Part shown: in pieces, positions 14,133-27,713 of the stretch
Layout: the number at the start of each line of letters is the position of its first letter
Position numbering within the stretch: position 1 is the stretch's first letter
From: Neodontobutis hainanensis
Taxonomy: Eukaryota; Chordata; Actinopteri; Gobiiformes; Odontobutidae
Direction: 5' to 3'
DNA: 64,000 nt
Assembly: GCA_024349245.1 (NCBI GenBank)
Contig: JALDNG010000493.1
Coordinates: 1-64,000, forward strand
The notes under the pieces: generated by a model
The model's database searches: none
Told to the model about the DNA's origin: nothing
Seen by the model: the letters and a program-made list of their open reading frames with translations, nothing else
Made by a program: the position numbers and the translations under genes

Positions 14133-16025
14133 ATGGTCCTTGACATGTCCCCACACGAGAATATAAGAGTGATTTATTTTAACTTCAACTATAACGTCAA
14201 AATTGATAGACTCTTATCAATGGTTATGGACGAAGTTGAAGTTAAAATTAGATGTAGGTAATCAAATATAGTAACGCATAGAATTTATGATCTCGATAGA
14301 AATCTAGAAATTAACATATTTTCTTTAAGGTTTAAAATTAAAAAAGATTTTAAATTTAAAACATTATCATTTTCACATGAATCTACACTTGATGAATTAT
14401 CAAACATAACTGGGAACAGCACTCTTCTATTCTTTGAAAAATACTTATCGAAAATTAGTTTACTTTTACATCACTTTCCAAAGTTTATGTTAAAACTCAT
14501 CTCCCGAACGCTATTTTTAACAATACCAAGTAATAGAATCAAAAAAATATTTTATGAATCAAAAATCGCATTTGAATATATCGATTTTGATCAACCTATT
14601 TTAATGAAAATATTAAATGATTCAATATACTTAACCAAGTTCAAAATGAGGTTATCTGTTGTGAAATTTTTTTTCAACTCAAGAGTATATTTTAGTATCG
14701 AGTATTTATAAAAATTAAAATTTAGTGTGAACGCTAATTTCATTGAATTTAATGATTTAAATTTACAAGAAAAATACGTCATATCACAACACTATAATAA
14801 AAAGATAAATCAAGTTACTTATTTGAAGAATTCATATTTAAAAGGTAAGAAACAAATATAAATTTTCTTTTTTGATACAGTTTTTAAAATTAGATTCAAA
14901 ATATTGCAATACAACTAACAATGAAAATAATGATCTGCAACCAAACGATAAAAGCAGTGAAATTTTTTTTCAACGGAGGTATCATCAAAGCATTAATAGA
15001 TTCACATGTTTTTGCAGGCCATATTCTTTCTTGAAACTCTGTCTCATTTCAAAATATTTCGATTCGTACCTTATTATTATGTTTTTAAGAATTAAAAATG
15101 TGAGAAACCATGCTAATTTTTCACGATGTTTCTTTGCAACTGACAAATTTAAAATGAGATATAATTCAAGTATTTTGAATTAAATAATTTTAAGTTGATA
15201 TAAACACATCATTTTGCGAGTTATGGAATTCTAACCGATCAATGACAAAATGTTACATCTTTTTAAGTGATGAAAATTCTTATGAATTTCTAGTTTACAT
15301 AATATTTAATAAAAGATAGAAAGTAAAAATGTTTTAGTATTTGAATCAAAGCATTCTGTGCGTTTCAATATGAGTATTATCAGTTATAATATAAGGTAAA
15401 ACATTAAAGTACACAAACATAGCAATTATAATATTCATTATGAGTTATGTTAAACTTAAAATAATACTTCATAGTATCTATATGCATTCCAAGAAAAAAA
15501 ATCTTCATGAAGGTATTAATTTATGTTTTTATAAACGATCATCTTAAATCATTGACAGAGTTATTTTCAAGCATGAATTCTAAATCACCTGAATATATCC
15601 AAGCTGATTTTTCATATGAATGTGCCGATGTCTGTGATAGTTTTAATTTTAGGTTCAAGAGGATGACACATATTTCATATATTCAGATAAAAATGATATT
15701 TTATACGAAAAAATTACAAGTATAAATATTTAAATATTAAGATAATAAACAGGGATTAAATGAATATGAGAATATAGAAAATTATGTTTTTATAAATGAT
15801 AAAGCTGATCTTCATTCAAATGAGACATTACAAATTTCTATGAATAACAAAATAATATATGACAGTATAATTTTCTTTCCATTCAGATGAAGATTTTTAC
15901 TTGGATCTTGAACATGAGAAACGTAAAAGTTTATTTTATTAAAAGTAAATGAACTTAACCAAGAACCACTCTATGATACTATTAGTGTTTCCATAAAATA
16001 TGACGAACTCGGAAAGAAAGATTAG
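14133..16025 (+). CDS. Putative single-pass membrane protein, paralog copy 2
   Basis: Second member of the family at 1-1711. Exons: 14133-14257, 14282-14701, 14726-14844, 14894-15169, 15195-15292, 15316-15373, 15396-15512, 15559-15629, 15653-15719, 15742-15864, 15887-15922 and 15946-16025 (TAG). Introns are 24, 24, 49, 25, 23, 22, 46, 23, 22, 22 and 23 nt. Phase is kept at every junction, giving about 529 residues. A further in-frame 39-nt GT...AG segment (14979-15017) may or may not be removed. RIYDLD matches RVYDLD of copy 1 directly after an intron at the same position and phase. A hydrophobic segment (NIAIIIFIMSYV) near 15430 is followed by a charged tail of about 150 residues with YENI, LYDTI and KYDEL. 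ATG 14133 is only the first in-frame Met of this exon. No signal peptide precedes it, so a 5' exon is probably missing. Confidence 0.72.
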
Positions 16026-16170
16026 AATAAATATTTTACAATTTATAAAATATCTAGTTATTCTGTAAAATTTGTTTCATATTTCGAAAATAATAATTAA
16101 TTCAAATATTGATAAAAAAATGTTTGAGAAAATTTTTATTTTGTCAATACAACTATTGCTCAAAATATAG

Positions 16171-16400
16171 ATGAAATCAAAGTTAGAGATAAGTGAAAAT
16201 AATTCTTATATTACAAAAAGAAGTGTCATTCTCGTTAAAGAGGATATTTCTGCTTAAAGATTGTTTCGTTTACAAAACCATTTTTGGGTTAATTTATATT
16301 TATTCTAACGATGAGAGATAAATATTACCTGAGCAAAATGAATGTAACAGTCAGCGATTCTAACATTTATAAAATAGATCCTTTGATGAAATATTTTTGA
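16171..16400 (+). CDS. Small three-exon gene, about 57 residues, unknown
   Basis: Exons 16171-16233, 16260-16287 and 16318-16400 (TGA), joined across 26- and 30-nt GT...AG introns, give 57 codons in one frame beginning MKSKLEISENN. A hydrophobic stretch (SVILIVSF) sits near residue 20. The C-terminal exon is polar with KMNVTVSDSN. It lies 146 nt downstream of the copy 2 stop and could instead be the end of a gene that starts farther upstream: the same frame extends back over a TAG to an ATG at about 16120. Function unknown. Confidence 0.45.
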
Positions 16401-19374
16401 AAATATAAACATTATAAAATATATTAATTTTTACTTTTGTTTGATATGTAGATAATTTGACAACTAGTTTTATCAATCTGTAAAATTTTTCGATAATAAA
16501 GTCAAAATTCGTGTTTTCAACTTTTAAAAAGTAAAAATTTCTAAGATAAAGTTTTTTAATCATTCATCTTTTCAAAATATTAACTCTTATAAAATCAAGT
16601 GGTATTAATTTTAGTATTTTGGAGTATATATCGAACGAATCTATTCTGTATAATAATTAATATCTTAAATTAGTGACATGAAAATTTATCGCGAAAAATT
16701 TAAACATATTTAAAAATATAAGAAAAATTGACTATTCATTACATTTATAGATTTTTCTGTTTATACGCGCTAAATATGATTTGCACACTTAAAATGACGA
16801 AAACTAATCATTATAATGGTTATATATGAAATTTTTTTTAATCATAATATGAAATAAGTATTTTAATAGAATACTCTCATTTCAATAAAGATATATATAA
16901 ATTTAATAATTTTGATGTAACTTTAAATTGAACAAATTCAGACATTTTTCAATTTAAAAAGTTATAAAACATTTAAAGCTGTTTCTCAACTAAAACTTGT
17001 TAAAATGGATCATTCATGTTATAATGGTAATACTTTTATGTGAATATTTCTAATTTTGCAAAACATAAATGTAATTTTGAATTTTATGATGTTTATTAAA
17101 AATTCGAAAATCAAATCATTTGTAAATGATAATTGAGCTTACTATACCTGAATTAATTTATATTTTTGACTTGAATATTTTTACAATTTTATAGATTTAT
17201 TCATGTGGAAATAAAAATTTTCTGATTTATAAAAATATTGAAGAAAATAAAGCTAAAGTTTTTATCTTCGAAAATATAAAGAATTGTATTTGATAAGGTG
17301 TAAAAAATTCTGTTAAAAAATATAAGATAAATATCTAATTATTAGTGATGACTAAATATTTACGAATGCCTGAAATTATTGTTGAAAATGTAATCATATA
17401 TAAACATTTTACTGGCTGTTATCATATTTGAAAATTCATTTAAAATATATATTCTATTTTATACATATAATAAAGATAAACATAATTCAATTTTTGAATT
17501 TTATTTTAATGTGTATTCTTTAAATTGTTTTTATTTTAATATTAAAATAAAATATTTATGATTTAATTTTAAAAATGACTGAAAAATATATTCAGATTTG
17601 AAAAGAAATCAAACTGATTTTTTAAAAATACTAAATTTTCACTAAAATATCACTGTATATGTTTTCTATCTTGATATATTTTTATTAAAAGTGTATCTAA
17701 TAAACCGAAAAGGATATTATTAACTTTGATGATGAATATGCATGAAAAATATAGGCAAAGATAATTTAAAGTTTATAGTTAAGCAGTTTAACTTTGTAAA
17801 TCCGTCTAAAGAATAATTGTAAAAAATTTACTGAATAAAACCATTGAAATCATTAAGGTTTTAAAGTTTTTATGGACTAAATCAATTTTGACAGAAGTTT
17901 CAAGCATAAATTATTGATCATATAAAAAATTCGAAAGTTGATTTTCAAAATTGTTAATTGATATTTTAAATCACCTCTATAAAAGAATAAACATCAAGTT
18001 AAAATAAACCTAAATTTAAAAATACTTTTTTCATTTTACGAACCATCTTTTGTCTTTATCATTTTTAACACGCGATAAATTTCTTTTGTGAAAATTTAAA
18101 TCACTATTCTTTCATTTTTAAATGTTGATTCTATATCTTATAAAGATACTCAGAAATCATAGAATATTAATTTTTTGATGATTTAGTGTGTCACAAAATT
18201 CAAATTTGTACACTAGAGGTTAAAAGAGCGTGCTTCAGATTATATTTCACTTTTATTTATATCAAACTTATGGACTAAATAATTTTTCCTTTTACATTTA
18301 GTCTTCAATGAAGAAGATCGTGACAACCTACTAATTTAATGATATACCTTACATACATACATACATTAAATGTTACAGTCCATCAACGAAAATTGTGTAA
18401 CTAATTATTCCTTAAAAATAAAATCATAAAATATTTATTATAAGAATAATAATATGATGAGAAAAGATAAACGATGATTTCTTGTTTGTTTAAAAGAAAA
18501 ATTAAATGTTTTTGAAAAGAATAATTCATATTTTTGAAATTGATATTAAGCGTTTTCAGTAATTTTATCCAAAGTAACTAAACCACGAATTTTCATTTTT
18601 TTATTTTCAGATAAAAATGCATTTGTTTCTCATTAACTGGGAAATAAACCTTTTTTTAAATATCACATTTTATTAAAATCAAAGTATTCGATATGTCACT
18701 GTGCAGATTATGTGTTTCAATCAGCCAAAATAATAAAATTATTCACTAATTTTAAAAAACGAAAATAAAACATGTTGTAAATTTTATAATGAATAAGTTG
18801 ACAAAGTATCTGTACAGTATTAAATACACTAAATGTTTACGAAAATTATTGTTTGATATTTTTCCAAATATTTACGTCCACTCAATAAAATAAGACGAAG
18901 AAGTTAAGCTAATATGCGTAAATTAAAATGAGACGCTCTTGAAATTTATTTATGTTGATTCCAATTAAATTAAAATAACTTAATAAAATTCTACAAATTT
19001 TAATCGAAAATATGTTAATTATATTGTTTTATATTATTTGCAAAAATAGAATTATACCGTACCTTTTTAATAAACTTAATTAAATATCTAAGATAACAAC
19101 GTAAACATGTTTGATTCCATGACATTTTATTTTACATATAAAAACTTTTTGATGTCATGTCCATTACAAAAAAATTTATCAGATTTTTTCTTTGGATGAA
19201 CACGAAACCATATTTAATAAAAATAAAACTTAAATTAATTGGTGATTCGGTATATATTTTAAAGATTCGTACAATATCACTTAAATATCAACTCTGTACA
19301 AATACAATCTATTCTATATTGAATTGAACTTACTGTTCTATATCTTTTTTACGATTCATTAAAAAAAATTCAAT
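16401..19374. other. AT-rich stretch, no gene supported
   Basis: AT-rich sequence with only chance-length frames. The minus-strand frame at 16360-16563 overlaps the last exon of the small gene and looks like a shadow. Confidence 0.45.
18350..18367. repeat. Short (ACAT)n tetranucleotide microsatellite
   Basis: About four and a half tandem copies of a TACA unit. It lies in non-coding AT-rich DNA and nothing suggests a function. Confidence 0.8.
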
Positions 19375-19920
19375 TTAGTGTTCCAACAATTTCTTCGCTT
19401 CGCAAATGCCAATCTTTAATACAGATCTGTAAGAAAAGTCCTGATCAGATAAATCTAAGTTATATCTGTGGTTTTCGTTAAAAAATACCCACTAAAACGT
19501 TTATCCAGCATGTGGTGATAAGATAGTTACTCGTTTTATGAGATAAGCTAAGATTTAATACATATTATATAAGTAGCAAATATAAACTGCAAATAATATA
19601 TACTTAATTGATTTATGTGCAACCGTGATGGCTCTTAACTTTATATGCCAACATGGTTTCAAAGATTATGATTCTTGTCCATAGCCACTTGTCTTTTGCA
19701 TAATTTACAAAAATTCTCAATTTTTTCTGTTATTTTCGAAATCTAAACCTTGAAAAAAAGTAAATCTTGTTAAGATCTCCGAAAGCTATCTTTGAAAAGC
19801 TTAAATCTTTTTTTCTTCATCACAGGATCTTATGATAATTCTTGTAAATATTTCATAACTAAGCTTGCTATATTTTCTACACAAATTTAAAATTGATCCA
19901 TAGAGGTGAAATTATTTAAA
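19375..19920 (-). CDS. Minus-strand coding exons of an unknown split gene
   Basis: Several strongly protein-like frames lie in a row. The last exon, 19491-19375, has 38 codons plus TAA, begins after a TTTTAG acceptor, reads WVFFNENHRYNLDL and ends KKLLEH. A middle exon, about 19715-19624, reads IFVNYAKDKWLWTR and can be reached across a 33-nt GT...AG intron. An upstream frame of about 37 codons, 19915-19803, contains YGSILNLCRKYSKLSYE. The joins between the middle and last exons are not unique: two frames stay open around 19500-19560, and one route needs an implausible 7-nt removal. I therefore give the locus but no full model. It may be intact with one intron I misplace, or frameshifted. Function unknown. 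Confidence 0.5.
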
Positions 19921-21649
19921 AAGATTAGACAAATTATCTTTTTATTTCTGTAATAATTTGTGAAAAGACAGTTTAATTCTCTTAGAATATTTCCAAACGT
20001 TTAGTATGAATTAACCCAAATTTATTGGTGAAATAGAATATGCGTAGTTTATCATTCTTATCGTTAATTGAGTAAATATATTTTTTTTAAATTTGATTTT
20101 CTGCAATATCAAATATATTTTCTCATGGTGAATGGAAATGATTATAAACATTTAAATAGTTTTAAAAATTAAAAATAAACATTTTTAACTGCTTTTTAAT
20201 CGTACTTATAATAATATTATTCATCAAAATATATTTATATTTAATTTTATAATTTAACTTATAATATTTTATGAATAATTTTATTAGTACGATTATTTAC
20301 AACAGATAAAATTTTCATGTGAAATAATGAGATTATCTTATTTCTTTTTAAGTCTCAAATTTATAATATATTAAGATATTTCATGCTCAATGGTTATCTT
20401 TGAAATAGGATTAGTAATCTCTTATTTTGCTCTTTAGAAATAATTAATTCTCAAAATATTTAAATAGATCGGTTAATTTTGATGAAAAAATGACTTATTT
20501 CAAAGTAAAATATTTTGACTTACTACCTAAAAATAAATTTATTTGATATCTAAATTGAAACTTAGAATAATATATATTCATTTTAGGAACCTGAAAAATT
20601 TTGATTTTTTAATACAAAATGTGCTTAACACTAATATTATAGTTGATATGAACATAAAAATAAATATTCACAAAGATTGTAATTTCAGAACGATAATACA
20701 TTTTTTATTCTTCGTGAAATGATAATAAAACAAATTTGACTATATTTTTGCCGTATATATTTTCTGAAATAAAATTATTAGCTATATACTTTGATTATAA
20801 ATGAATTTTCTTTGTGAATTAATATCCTTTACTCCTCAATAAAGTAATTTAGAAACAAATTATGTTTAATTATAATTAAATTTAGTTTATTCGAAGTGAT
20901 ATTTATTTATACATATAGAATTTGCAGAGTTAAACATATCTCACATTCTCTTGCTAGAAAATTAATAATTCAGAAGAAGAATATTTTCATTTTCTATCAA
21001 TTTTATTGACACGAAAATATCGGCGAAACGACGTATATAGTTAGCTACAAATAGGCGTTAAAAATTTTTTAATTTGATTAAATGGTTTAAATTTATTTAA
21101 ATAATAACTTTTTCAGAAAAATTTTGAAAAATCGTAAACACCTTATAAAAATCAAAATATTTTATAATTTTACAAATCGAAAAAATATTTTAAACTGAAC
21201 CTACATTTTAAATATAAATAAATTTGAAAAAAGTTATTCTCATAAATATTATTTATATGGGAACACATGATATTTTTACACGTGTGTGATATCAAATTTT
21301 GAAAAACCTCTTTTTATACAGATATTTAATGAGAAAAATGTGAATATAAAATAATTAAATTAATTAATTGCTTGAAAAACTTATTTTAATACTTAAAATA
21401 AAATTGATATAATAGAATTGTTTTTGGAGTGGATGAAAAATAAAATTACTTAATTCTGGAAATATGAGGTGAAATGTTAAAAAGGTTTAAATAAAAGAAA
21501 GTGAAAAAATATCAAACTTGCGAATAGTTCAAGATTTTGTGTGAAATTTTTTCTAAAGAGTAAAAAGTGAGAACTTAAGAATCACCATAATGAATAATAT
21601 GAACTTAATAAGTGTAGATATATTCAAAAGATTTTTCTTTTATATATTA
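19921..21649. other. AT-rich stretch, nothing supported
   Basis: Very AT-rich with no convincing exon. Short phrases of mixed composition occur near 21000-21070 but do not form an open frame. Confidence 0.4.
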
Positions 21650-24600
21650 TGACCCGAAGCGCGCGAGATGAGAATGAGCAAGAATGAAATTAAATAGAAA
21701 TAAGTATTTGTCGTTTCTTTTTTTGAAGTTTTATTTTATTGATGAAGTAATTTTGAGACTTTAGGTCCTTATTTTAATCCTCGATCGTCTCGGTAAAGGT
21801 CTCTTATCTCTATCTACTTCTGTTGAGTCCCATATTTATTTTGGATCAGATTGACGATTTAATTCCATGTATGTTTATAAATTAAATATTTTGTCGCCTA
21901 TCAATAGGAAAAAGTGAACAGATACAGTCAAAGTTTTTAAACAATCTTAAAATTTTTTTAAAAATCCTCTTTACCTGTCGGAATCCTAGAATGCTGATGA
22001 TCTTCCCAGGATACTATTTCAGTATTTTATCGATCGTATATCTTGCATTGAAATTACAACATGGAGTGTCAACTGAAACGAAATTGTAATCTTAAATAAA
22101 ATTATCTATATTTTTTTGATTTGAAACCTATGCTCGATATATATACATTAGATTTCGAATCTGCATATCCTGACAAATTTTAGAGGATGACATCAACGAA
22201 AATATTTGATTTCACCGAAATTACAAAAAAATTCGTATGCGGTTTTATCAGGGGATAAATTTGATTTATATAAGGCTCGTATCAATGTTTTAACAAAACG
22301 TTATGCTGACTAGTTGGTTTGAAGATGAAAAACTACCCTTGAGATATAAAGCATTCCTCGTTTTTCTCACCACTCTGAATTTATTTGATCAGAATGTGTC
22401 ACTTATCAGACATAATCTTGTGTATAAGACAAGATGGCTGAAATATTTTTCAAAGAATTATTATTCTCCGATGTGTTAAATTTTTATGAATTTCAGGATA
22501 CTTGGAATAAGAATAGATATCAAAGAATCAATTTGATCTGTTAAAGTAAATCACTCTTCGATAAGAATCAAATTCTACAGTTCCATTCCTGTGTCAAAAA
22601 GATGGTTTAATTTTAAAGCTTATTTATATTTAAATTTGTCACATTTATGGGACTCTCGACATAGATATAGAATTTCATCATTAATTCCTAACTATTACGA
22701 TTTACATGGAAGTCATTTAATCTTCTGGGCGATAAAATTATAAAAGTGACATATGTATTGAATTTTATGAAGAAAACATTTTTAAATTATTTTTATGTTT
22801 CAAAAAATAGACAGTCCTTTTCTATTCCTAAGGAATCTTTAATTTTGTTGTTTTTATTAACTTTAGGGTTTTTATTTTATTCTTTTTTTATCACGTCGAT
22901 AACATCTTGAAAAATATGATCATTCTGTTTAAATTTTAATTAAATAAGATTTGATTTTAAGATTTGTTTACTTAATGATTTGATAGAGAATATCACCCTT
23001 ATCTTCCCAATTCTCAGTCAAACTAAATAGCTCATATGATCAGACTATTAGTTGGTGCAATACATCAACATTGGCACGATCTTCAGTCCGTAGGTATTGT
23101 ATCTATTGTCATAATGGTTAATCATAGTACACATCTTGTTAACCTATGTGTATCCATGACAGGAATAAATTTATTCGATAAAAAAGGGTTATTAATAGCT
23201 AATCAACTTCTACCAATATAAAATTTTGAACCAAAGAATAATTGATGATACTTTTGAACTCTTTTAAAATGACAGTTCTTTTTTCTGAATTTTTCCAGAT
23301 TATTGAAACGATAAGCTCATTTATTAGAATCATAATCTATGGGTCTCGTGGACAGATATAGATATCAGTGGATCAACATTACTCAGATTTCCACATTGTA
23401 AACTTCATTGTAAATTCTGATTGTTAAAGAAGTATAAAAATAAGTGAGAACGGTTTATGGCACACCTTTTTCAACAAAGTATCTAAGGAGAGGTTGAAAA
23501 TATTTATCCCCATCCAACTACTCGTCTTTGTAGATAATCTATACAACAAGGACACAATAGTAGCTAGACTTGAGAGGAAATTATTATAGAATTGCATTTA
23601 TCTTTTGAAGACCTAATAAGCTTGGAGTCTTTCTTTTGTTATAAACTTAGAATAGGGTCCGTATAAGGCTAATTTTAAATTTACATAGTTGTAATTATAA
23701 GTCCTTTATGGACTTTTCTAAAATCTCCTGATATTTAGCGAAATCGCATCTGAGTTTCATCTGATCATTTCTGTGTCATAATGCATTTGGTTTGTAATAT
23801 GACTATCTTTACCTGTAACGCTTATATAATCTAAACTGTCCATGACTTCATTAAATTCAGCTTTTAGTTACTCATTACTTTAAAAATTATCAAACAGGAC
23901 TCTCTATTCTGAAATCTAACCAGATCTTTAGATATGTTCCTTGATGTGTAATATACAAATATCTATCTTTTTTATTTGTATGAAAGCACTATCTTATTAT
24001 AAGCACCCGCAAGATTAATTTTTGCGTTGTGCAATTCATCTGATTGCATATAAAATTCAATACGAAGTGTAATTCTGTCCTTTATATGCCTTCTGGATCA
24101 TTTTTCATTGATACGCTTCATACCCTATAAATGAGTTCTTTTCCCTTAATTGTTTTACGAATCGATACAATGAATAAAGCAACACATATTATTTGTGTCT
24201 CTTACCTAGAATCCTTTACAAAATACTCTTCTTCTTATGATGAATTGACATCATTTTTAATCGAAAACGGCAGAGTATGGTTTGTAAAACATTGAATAAT
24301 AATGCACGAATTTAAAATCTAAGTTTCAAATAATTTAAGTTTTCAAGATCTAAATGTCAAGATTTTTATCATGTTGGAATATTTCTTGATGATGCTTTAA
24401 ATTGTCTGATTCTCTTACTGTTTGATAAATTTTTCGATTATGAATAAATTAAATTCATCAATCTATATTTAAAGATTTTCAATTTACTTCAAACCTAAAA
24501 ATTCGCCTACAAATGCTTTGTTTCATTGAAATTAAATTCATAACTCTGAACTTTATATTTATCATTTGTATGAAAGAATCGGCAAAATGAGTAGGTTGTT

Positions 24601-25700
24601 TCCCTAACTAGAGTTATAAGAAGTTTTAGAATCATTTAGTTTTAAATTTCCAACAAATACAATTTTATGTGAAAGAAAACTATCAACTTAGATCGTTTCA
24701 AGCCATGACAATCCGGTATTCACGACCTTGAGTTAGTGGGAATGCTAACTTTGGATTTAGAGACGACATTTTGTACTTAGTTGTTGATTTATTTCAGCTA
24801 TTGTTCAAAAGATTCTGATTATTACTGCATACTATTTCAAAATTACTATTTATATTACAAAACTAGAAGGCCGCTTCTCTATATCTGAAGTTGTTCAGTA
24901 AACAACACCTACCCACATAAATTGAATAGATTATCTGAACTGGTTCTCTTTTTAGAGAGTATAGAAATAATGAGAAACTCCTGCTAAATTTACAGAGGTA
25001 AACTTCTGAGTTTTAGTTGTAAAATGAGCTGATTAAATTTCATTCTAACTCTCTAGAAATTCTCAAAATGACAAGTAAATATCTGGCTAATTTTCTTATG
25101 GAGACAAATTAAGCTGTTTTTAAACTTTATCAAATGGATATTTAATCGAACAGAAGTTTGAAGTGTAGCCTTTTCCTTTTTTCGCGAGATAACTTTGTGG
25201 ATTTACTCCCCGGAATTTGCTTAATCTGGATGTATAAATCAATGCTGATCTTGAACAAAGAAGGTTTTCGAAAATAAATCCTTCCCAATGATTAAGATTA
25301 TATTATCTCAGATAAGGCCTTTGATATCTTTCAAAAGTGTCATCTGAGTAATAGATGATTTCAGATATTGTAAAATTTTCCGACTTTTGCATTTTTATAG
25401 TGCCAAAAGCCTTTAAGATGAGGATACGAAATTGAACTCTTTGAGGTTTTGAACTCGGAGAGGTAATTATCCCCATCTCGCTCTAAAAGATGCGCATGGT
25501 TGACTGTTCGAAATTGTAGCATATTATTTCTTGAAAATAAGACCAGTGAAATTAGGTTTATCGTTTTATTATGGAAATTTTTTAACATCAAATCAAAGAA
25601 TTATTTTACAAATTCATATGTATGGTAAGCAATGAAAGTAAATTTTCAATTATCAAGTTCTTCTAATTTGAGTCTTAAACTTTTTTTGAAGTAGTTAGAG
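21650..25700. mobile_element. Decayed element or other ancient insertion (composition island)
   Basis: From a GC-rich phrase at about 21652 (gacccgaagcgcgcgag) to about 25700 the sequence is visibly less AT-rich than both flanks, like the gypsy relic at 29.3 kb. A plus-strand frame from about 22186 to 22545 reads through about 120 codons with only a few stops and contains TSWFEDEKLPLRYKAFL. Another stretch near 23490-23600 contains LLVFVDNLYNKDTIVAR. On the minus strand 25591-25361 is open for 76 codons with NHAHLLERDGDNYLSEF. No enzymatic motif or terminal repeat is certain, so the class is not assigned. An old gag/pol-bearing element interrupted by stops is the best guess. Confidence 0.4.
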
Positions 25701-27713
25701 TGAAAGACTAACGCCTATTAAGAATAATAATGAACGTAAAATTAGAATACAATTTATAAAGGTACAAAAACAAATGAGATAAAAAGCATAATTTTAAGAT
25801 CTGTTAGTCATACAAGACACTGCTATTTATGAATGAATTTCTAAGAGCGTATGATTCAAGAAACTTGATCATTTCTTTTTTAAATTATTTTAAATGGTGT
25901 GTTCTTCTCAAAATATAAGTCTAGATTGAGGAAAAATTTTAAATTTTTGTTTATGACTTGATGTGTATGTGTACTTAACACTGTCGTATTGTTCTATTTT
26001 GAATAAATAATGATTCGTAAATTCTCTCAGAAACAATTCTGAAATGATATATCTGTGCTAATTTGCTGATAGAGTGTCAAATTTTAAGAAGTCAGAGATT
26101 CATACAACTTAACGCGTGTCTTTAAAGTCTATAAGAGTATGATATACAGAGGCATGAACTTAAAGTGTCAAACCTATTTACATGACTTATCGGAAAAACG
26201 TAAGATAAAATTAACTTTCTACTTAATATTCTTGATATTTTTATGATAATCGCTCTGCAATGAAAAAAATAATATCTTAAATGTCTTTATGTTAACATTG
26301 TTTTCATAAACTATTCTATGGGAATTTACCTCAAGTACATTATATATTTCATAAAATAATTTAAAATTATTTTATCATCTAAATGATTGAATGATTCACA
26401 TCATATACTTTTTAATATTTTAATAAATAAATAAAGATATATAAACAGAAAAGAGCCCTAAAATCTTTATTTTTTGCGTTTGACATTCAAAATAAACTAT
26501 AGATTTTAAATTCAACAATTATTTTTTTATAAAAACGACCTTCAAACGTTTTAAACACAATATAAATGCAAAAAATCCATTTATTTAAAATAATTTTAAA
26601 TTCTACATAATACTCCATATTTCATACAGTCGATAAGTATATATTTTATTTTGTGAAAGAAAAAGAAAGACTTTGATATAGTTTGAAAAAAATTTTAACA
26701 ACAATAATAAATTAATTAATAAAGAGGAAAAGCTTTAAATGGATTTATTTTCAACACTGAAAATGTACATACGAGTCATAAGTCTTGAAATAGAATCCAG
26801 AACGTATTTTCTTCATTAACTCAAATACTCTAGTTTATTTTTAAATACATTTATTTTGACTCATTTTGTTATTTTGATACAAATATGATATAAATCTACG
26901 AATAATAATATTTTTCTATCTATGAGTTCAATATCGTTAATACAACGTTTAAATTGGAAATGATCTTTTTAACAAAAATATATCCCAAACAAAAAATATT
27001 ATTTTACAAAATCGAGTATTTAAAATAGCTCAAATCTAATCATTGAAAAAAACCGTGAATTTTTTTCGATATAAATTTTTGTTAAAAACATTTAACATTC
27101 ATTAAATTAACTATTTTTAAAAGGACGGAAACATTTTTATTTATTTTAACCATTTGAAGATTCAATTCAACTTGAATTAAATATCAAAAACAATGCTTTA
27201 ATGACTTTTTACAAAAATATTATAAAATTATTACCTATTATTTCGACATTCTAACTTTTGTTAATGTGATTTGAGATTTTAATGACAGATTTTTTATGGT
27301 CTCAAAAGCTAAAAAATGTTAAATAAATCTATAATATCGTATCAAAAACTATTTACTTGTCTCTATATGTTTAAATTAAAGAAAAATATTTATCATTTAA
27401 TCTATTTTATTAACATCTATCAAACATGGCCGTTCAGAGACGATATATGCAATCTGTAACAGATTAGATTATTTGACGCAAAATAACAAATAATCCAATA
27501 TAAGTCACATATTTGTTAAGGATTTTTAAGATTATATTTTATGTATCCTAAATATTTTATTCTCAGTATTTATGATTCAATTATAAAATTAACGATTGAT
27601 ATGCTCTTAATTATCTTGATAAAAGTAAAATTTATAATTTTAATTTCTCAGATTTTCAAACTGCTTTTTAGAAATACAATATTAAAATCATTAGCTGAGA
27701 GGTTTTATTGTTG
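25701..27713. other. AT-rich stretch, nothing supported
   Basis: AT-rich spacer between the composition island and the next candidate exons; no frame beyond chance length. Confidence 0.4.

Noticed and set aside
14591..14782. Minus-strand 63-codon frame
   Set aside because: It is the shadow of the plus-strand exons 14282-14701 and 14726-14844.
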